Source: Alphaproteobacteria bacterium
GTDB lineage: Bacteria > Pseudomonadota > Alphaproteobacteria > SMXP01
Length of the DNA: 8,979 bases
Assembly: GCA_028280675.1 (NCBI GenBank)
Contig: JANQLI010000353.1
Location: 1 to 8,979, forward strand
Direction: 5' to 3'
Shown here in pieces: positions 6,027-8,979 of the stretch; position 1 is the first letter of the stretch, and every line of letters begins with the position of its first letter. The position numbers and the translations under genes were made by a program. Under the pieces are notes generated by a model. The model saw only the letters and a list, made by a program, of their open reading frames with translations, was not told the origin of the DNA and did no database searches.

Positions 6027-6779
6027 TCACTTCAAGTGCCCATTATGAGCAATCACATTCTTTGGTTGGTTCAGTGGGCCTTCCGAAATCTCGACGGTCC
6101 CACCTGCCGCTAAGACAAGCGCGCACCCTGCTGCGATGTCCCAAAACATTGTATTCTCTTCGCGGTAATAATCGGCGCGGCCTGATGCCACATAAGCAAC
6201 CGCCAACGCCGCCGAGCCAATCATCCGCACCTTTTTCCACTGCGCCATATCGGCCGCCATGTCGGCAAGCGCTTCGGGTGAAAAGTCGCGTCGTACCGGC
6301 AAGCCGGTCATCAAGACACTTTTACTCCGTTCACGGATACCGGAGACGCGCATAGGGTCCTGATTAAGCCACGCCCCTTGCCCCACAATGCCAGCGTAAA
6401 GTTCTTTCGCATTAAAATCATAGATCACGCCGAGCCGTAAGGTGTTGCCTTCCAGAAGAGCAATCGACACCGCGCAAAGCGGAATACGGCGGTTATAATT
6501 CGCGCTGCCATCCAAAGGATCAACGATCCACGCCAGACCGGAACTGTCCATTTGCCCGCTCCAGCCCGATTCCTCCCCAAGTATTGGGATGTTGCTGCCT
6601 TGGCTGAGAATCTCACGAATCATGTCTTCGGATTGGCGATCCGCTTTGACTTTGATGTCTTTCCCCTCTTCCACATCAACACCTTGCCAGGTCTCGGGAC
6701 GGGCGCTGAGGCGCGCGCCAGCCGCGAGCGCGGCTGATTCCGCCAGCTCTAAATAGGTCCGTAGGTCCTCGTCACGCAC
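6027..6779 (-). CDS. Inositol monophosphatase family phosphatase
   Basis: Mg-dependent phosphatase of the IMPase/FIG superfamily, 250 aa. Motifs in order: GEES (68-71), WIVDPLDGSANYNRRIP (84-100, metal ligands Asp87 and Asp90) and MFWDIAAGCALVLAAGG (211-227, Asp214). KVKADRQSED (43-52) is the usual early motif. The family covers inositol-1-phosphatase (SuhB) and 3'(2'),5'-bisphosphate nucleotidase (CysQ). The DGSANYN box and VSIAL stretch look nearer the inositol phosphatase side, but the substrate cannot be fixed by reading. The start is GTG at 6777-6779, supported by a strong SD (AAGGTGAG) 8 bases upstream. It is the first gene of the group with gpmA, and a possible promoter lies about 55 bp upstream. 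Confidence 0.9.
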   Translation of the reverse strand: MRDEDLRTYLELAESAALAAGARLSARPETWQGVDVEEGKDIKVKADRQSEDMIREILSQGSNIPILGEESGWSGQMDSSGLAWIVDPLDGSANYNRRIPLCAVSIALLEGNTLRLGVIYDFNAKELYAGIVGQGAWLNQDPMRVSGIRERSKSVLMTGLPVRRDFSPEALADMAADMAQWKKVRMIGSAALAVAYVASGRADYYREENTMFWDIAAGCALVLAAGGTVEISEGPLNQPKNVIAHNGHLK

Positions 6780-6787
6780 TGCCCTGT

Positions 6788-6797
6788 CTCACCTTCT
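6788..6797 (-). promoter_or_regulatory. Ribosome binding site of the IMPase-family gene
   Basis: The minus strand reads AGAAGGTGAG, an excellent match to the anti-Shine-Dalgarno sequence, 8 nt before the GTG at 6777-6779. It decides the GTG start over later in-frame ATG codons. Confidence 0.75.
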
Positions 6798-6833
6798 ACT
6801 GCCCCACCAATATGGCGTTTTGCATGGCGATGA

Positions 6834-6862
6834 TTGTTAGAACAGCACGTGCGGAATCACAA
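6834..6862 (-). promoter_or_regulatory. Possible sigma70-type promoter for the IMPase-gpmA group
   Basis: On the minus strand, TTGTGA (6857-6862) and TAACAA (6834-6839) are separated by exactly 17 bases and lie about 55 bp before the GTG start. Each hexamer departs from the consensus, and the surrounding 115-bp gap is the only sizeable gap in this minus-strand block. The call rests on spacing and position. Confidence 0.35.
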
Positions 6863-6894
6863 CCACCTTGACCTGTAAATTTGACAGGATACGC

Positions 6895-8136
6895 CTAGAG
6901 AACAGGCAAACGCCCTTGCATCACATCCTCTATGAGCGCAATTTGCTGTGGCAAGCACTGCGATCGTAAATCATACTTGTCAACAATGAAGCGGCGGGCG
7001 TTTTCACGCAAGCTCTTGGCACGCTCTTGATCGTCAAGGGCCGCGCAAACACTTTCTGTTAAATCTTCGGGCGAGAAAAAATCAAAAAGTAATCCGTTCT
7101 CTCCATGACGGATCACCTCAGCCACGGGCGGTGTGTTCGCCGCAACAATATGGCATCCAGCAGCCATCGCCTCTAAAAAGGACCACGACAAAACGAACGG
7201 GTAGGTTAGATAGACATGGGCAGATGAAATTTGCAGCACATTGAGGAAATGCTCATAAGGCACACGGCCCAGAAAATGAATGCGATCCATGTCGAGATCG
7301 GCGCCAACTTCAGCCAACATCTTTTGCCGGTAGGTTTGCCCCTTTGGCAAAGACCGCCCGTAACTGACCTCATCCCCGCCAATCATCAAAAAGCGCGCAT
7401 TCGGACGGCGGCGCATCAATTCAGGGAGCGCGCGCATATAAATATGGAACCCACGATAGGGCTCAAGATTGCGCGACACATAGGTGATGACTTCATCATC
7501 CGCAGTTAACGTCCGCTTGTCGCGGCCTAACGTGATTGTCGCATGCGGGTCCGGCTTTACATAATGGGTGTCGATGCCATCATGAATAACGCTGATCCGT
7601 GATTTATATTCTTCTGGAAATTGCGCATGCTGCCATTTTGTGGGTGACATCCCCCAATCAGCCATTTCAAGCGTTAACAGATTGACAGAATTTTTTGTCC
7701 GGACACGCGCGAGATCATCCAATTCAATTTTTGAATATTCCGGATCAAAACCAACATCCGATCCGCGATTGCGGTAATAAAATTCGAAGTAACTTAAAAA
7801 CTTCGCATCCGGAAAAATTTCTTTGTAATAAAGCGTGTCGCCCCAGCCCGGATGCGAGCAGACAATATCAGGTTCCAGCCCATCATTTTTAAGCTTCAAA
7901 GCAAGACGCGCCGATTCTTGACCGCGTCGCACCGCCGCTTCAAGGCCGCGAATATAAGGGTGAGTCTTTTCCCCAGCGCCATTCGGCTTTTTATAGGTGA
8001 ATTGTTTGGCGCCTGGAATCTCAAGACGTGTCGCCTCACCAATGGTCACCACTTCATGTTCGCCAGAACGGGCGAAATGCTGCGCCACATGTTTATATTG
8101 ACCCGGAAAGTTTTGGTGAACGAACCAAATTTTCAT
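6895..8136 (-). CDS. Glycosyltransferase, GT4 family (Glyco_trans_4-type N-terminus)
   Basis: A 413-aa predicted retaining glycosyltransferase with GT-B fold. The opening MKIWFVHQNFPGQYKHVA is the signature of a GT4 subgroup with a characteristic N-terminal domain (about 1-175), which includes CSHPGWGDTLYYKEIFPDA (93-111). The donor domain (about 180-400) shows VIHDGIDTHYVKP (183-195), YVSRNLEPYRGFHIYMRALP (219-238, with the Arg residues that contact donor phosphates), FLMIGGDEVSYG (249-260), IHFLGRVPYEHF (286-297) and PFVLSWSFLEAMAAGC (313-328, with Glu322 in the family acidic position). Without a signal peptide it should act on the cytoplasmic side. It lies 32 bp after the SapC-family gene in the same direction. 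A purine-rich AGGAAGGGAG precedes the ATG at rather long spacing. The sugar and acceptor are unknown. Confidence 0.92.
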   Translation of the reverse strand: MKIWFVHQNFPGQYKHVAQHFARSGEHEVVTIGEATRLEIPGAKQFTYKKPNGAGEKTHPYIRGLEAAVRRGQESARLALKLKNDGLEPDIVCSHPGWGDTLYYKEIFPDAKFLSYFEFYYRNRGSDVGFDPEYSKIELDDLARVRTKNSVNLLTLEMADWGMSPTKWQHAQFPEEYKSRISVIHDGIDTHYVKPDPHATITLGRDKRTLTADDEVITYVSRNLEPYRGFHIYMRALPELMRRRPNARFLMIGGDEVSYGRSLPKGQTYRQKMLAEVGADLDMDRIHFLGRVPYEHFLNVLQISSAHVYLTYPFVLSWSFLEAMAAGCHIVAANTPPVAEVIRHGENGLLFDFFSPEDLTESVCAALDDQERAKSLRENARRFIVDKYDLRSQCLPQQIALIEDVMQGRLPVL

Positions 8137-8168
8137 GCCGCGCCGGTCACTCCCTTCCTCAGCCTCAC

Positions 8169-8972
8169 TTAAGATGCTTGTGCAGGCGTATCGTCATCCT
8201 TCAAAGCATGAGGCTGCAAACGGGCAAGTTCACGCACATGGCCTAAGGAATGTAAGTGCGCAAAGACAACATTCATCAGGCCCGAGCGGATCCAATCCGC
8301 AAGGGTTTTGTCATCAAGCTCACGCAATTTGTCCTCATCAACCGTGCGAAATCCAGACAGCACGGTTTTCTTCCCATTGAGCTTCACTTCCATCTGGCGC
8401 GGCACCAAAATATCTTTTTCACCGAGAGGCGCTAACAAATCTGCAGTCGACTCAATCTGACCCTGCATGCGCCCTAAAAACTCCCGTGCAGTATCGACGG
8501 TTTGACTGGCTTTTATTTCACCGGTTGCCTCGTCTTTGACGAATATGGGCTCGCCATCTTTTGCACTGAGTTGGGGCGATTCCACGTCAATCATAATGGC
8601 AAATTGATTGTCTTGCTCAATGGCGCCGAGAATAAAAGGATAACGGCGGATATGCGCTGGAATATAAGGCGCGACCCACTGACCATCTTTCCCGACAAAG
8701 GCGTTTTCTCCCTGCACCAGAGATAACAAGGCTTGCGGTATCAGACCCTGTTTGCCGCCTTGCCCTTGTTCTTGGAATACAACAGGGAAGTAGCGGGCCG
8801 CCTCAATCACTTCCGCAGCAGGAAGCGGGCTCGACGCTTGCGTTGCGGCAAATCGATAATCCTCGGCCGGTTTAAAAGTGAGATCGGCATGACGCACGCG
8901 ATCCAAAGGCTCAACTTTTTTAAACATGAGATGATGTAGTCCTGTGACGTCTTCATTATTTTCCCTACACAT
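8169..8972 (-). CDS. SapC-family protein
   Basis: A 267-aa protein of the family named after Campylobacter SapC, an S-layer-associated gene; in alphaproteobacteria the molecular role is not established. Recognisable stretches are MFKKVEPLDRVRHADL (16-31), the SPLPAAEVIEAARYFPVVF segment (48-66), QGENAFVGKDGQWVAPYIPA (87-106) and HIRRYPFIL (107-115). There is no membrane segment or signal peptide. Two starts are possible: ATG at 8972 and ATG at 8927 (MFKK). Many relatives carry a short segment with a T-G just before an MFYK-like start of the conserved region, and VTG here (9-11) favours the longer form. Because only seven bases remain upstream, a start beyond the window cannot be excluded. The GT4 glycosyltransferase gene follows after 32 bp, which hints at a surface-related role. 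Confidence 0.88.
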   Translation of the reverse strand: MCRENNEDVTGLHHLMFKKVEPLDRVRHADLTFKPAEDYRFAATQASSPLPAAEVIEAARYFPVVFQEQGQGGKQGLIPQALLSLVQGENAFVGKDGQWVAPYIPAHIRRYPFILGAIEQDNQFAIMIDVESPQLSAKDGEPIFVKDEATGEIKASQTVDTAREFLGRMQGQIESTADLLAPLGEKDILVPRQMEVKLNGKKTVLSGFRTVDEDKLRELDDKTLADWIRSGLMNVVFAHLHSLGHVRELARLQPHALKDDDTPAQAS

Positions 8973-8979
8973 ACCCGTA

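Noticed and set aside
6872..6888. Terminator after the minus-strand GT4 gene (CCTGT...ACAGG)
   Set aside because: The stem is only 5 bp, with an AT loop and no U-tract.
8028..8380. Plus-strand ORFs over the GT4/SapC junction
   Set aside because: They are antisense to two confidently identified genes, with composition typical of shadow frames.

Overview
The window reads as chromosomal DNA of an alphaproteobacterium. The small heat-shock protein is of the rhizobial/IbpA type. A SapC-family protein and a long two-block pentapeptide-repeat protein, both familiar from alphaproteobacteria, are present. The intergenic GTCCGCTTT...AAAGCGGAC palindromes belong to a kind of dispersed repeat that I know from alphaproteobacterial genomes. 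Genus cannot be set from the sequence alone. Most genes have moderate GC; one short stretch (about 633-1285) is clearly AT-richer.

Layout. Plus strand, 11-460: Hsp20 chaperone followed by a strong intrinsic terminator. Positions 557-1362: an AT-rich island with two small predicted membrane proteins (95 and 85 aa, two transmembrane segments each, unrecognised), bracketed by two degenerate double-hairpin repeats of 76 and 77 nt in opposite orientation. Minus strand, 1385-2698: a 437-aa pentapeptide-repeat protein. It diverges from a plus-strand pair at 2881-4367, glyoxalase I (gloA) and a GT4-type glycosyltransferase. That pair converges tail-to-tail, sharing a TTAA, with a minus-strand block. 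Read in its own direction, the block is: SapC-family protein, second GT4 glycosyltransferase (32-bp gap), 115-bp gap with a possible promoter, inositol-monophosphatase-family protein, gpmA (18-bp gap), a perfect 3 x 19-bp tandem repeat, and a RibD-like deaminase with a short, degenerate reductase half.

How the genes fit together. gloA (methylglyoxal detoxification) and gpmA (glycolysis) are central-metabolism or housekeeping genes. The two glycosyltransferases and the SapC protein suggest cell-surface or exopolysaccharide work, but no polymerase, flippase or sugar-nucleotide gene lies in the window to name a product. The RibD-like gene is away from any other riboflavin gene.

I see no rRNA, tRNA, CRISPR array, transposase or recognisable defence operon. 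The items most worth a second look are the repeat-bracketed membrane-protein island, the degenerate RibD-like protein, and the 19-bp array that duplicates the end of gpmA and supplies the probable ribosome binding site of the next gene. None of these is strong enough to be called a new system.
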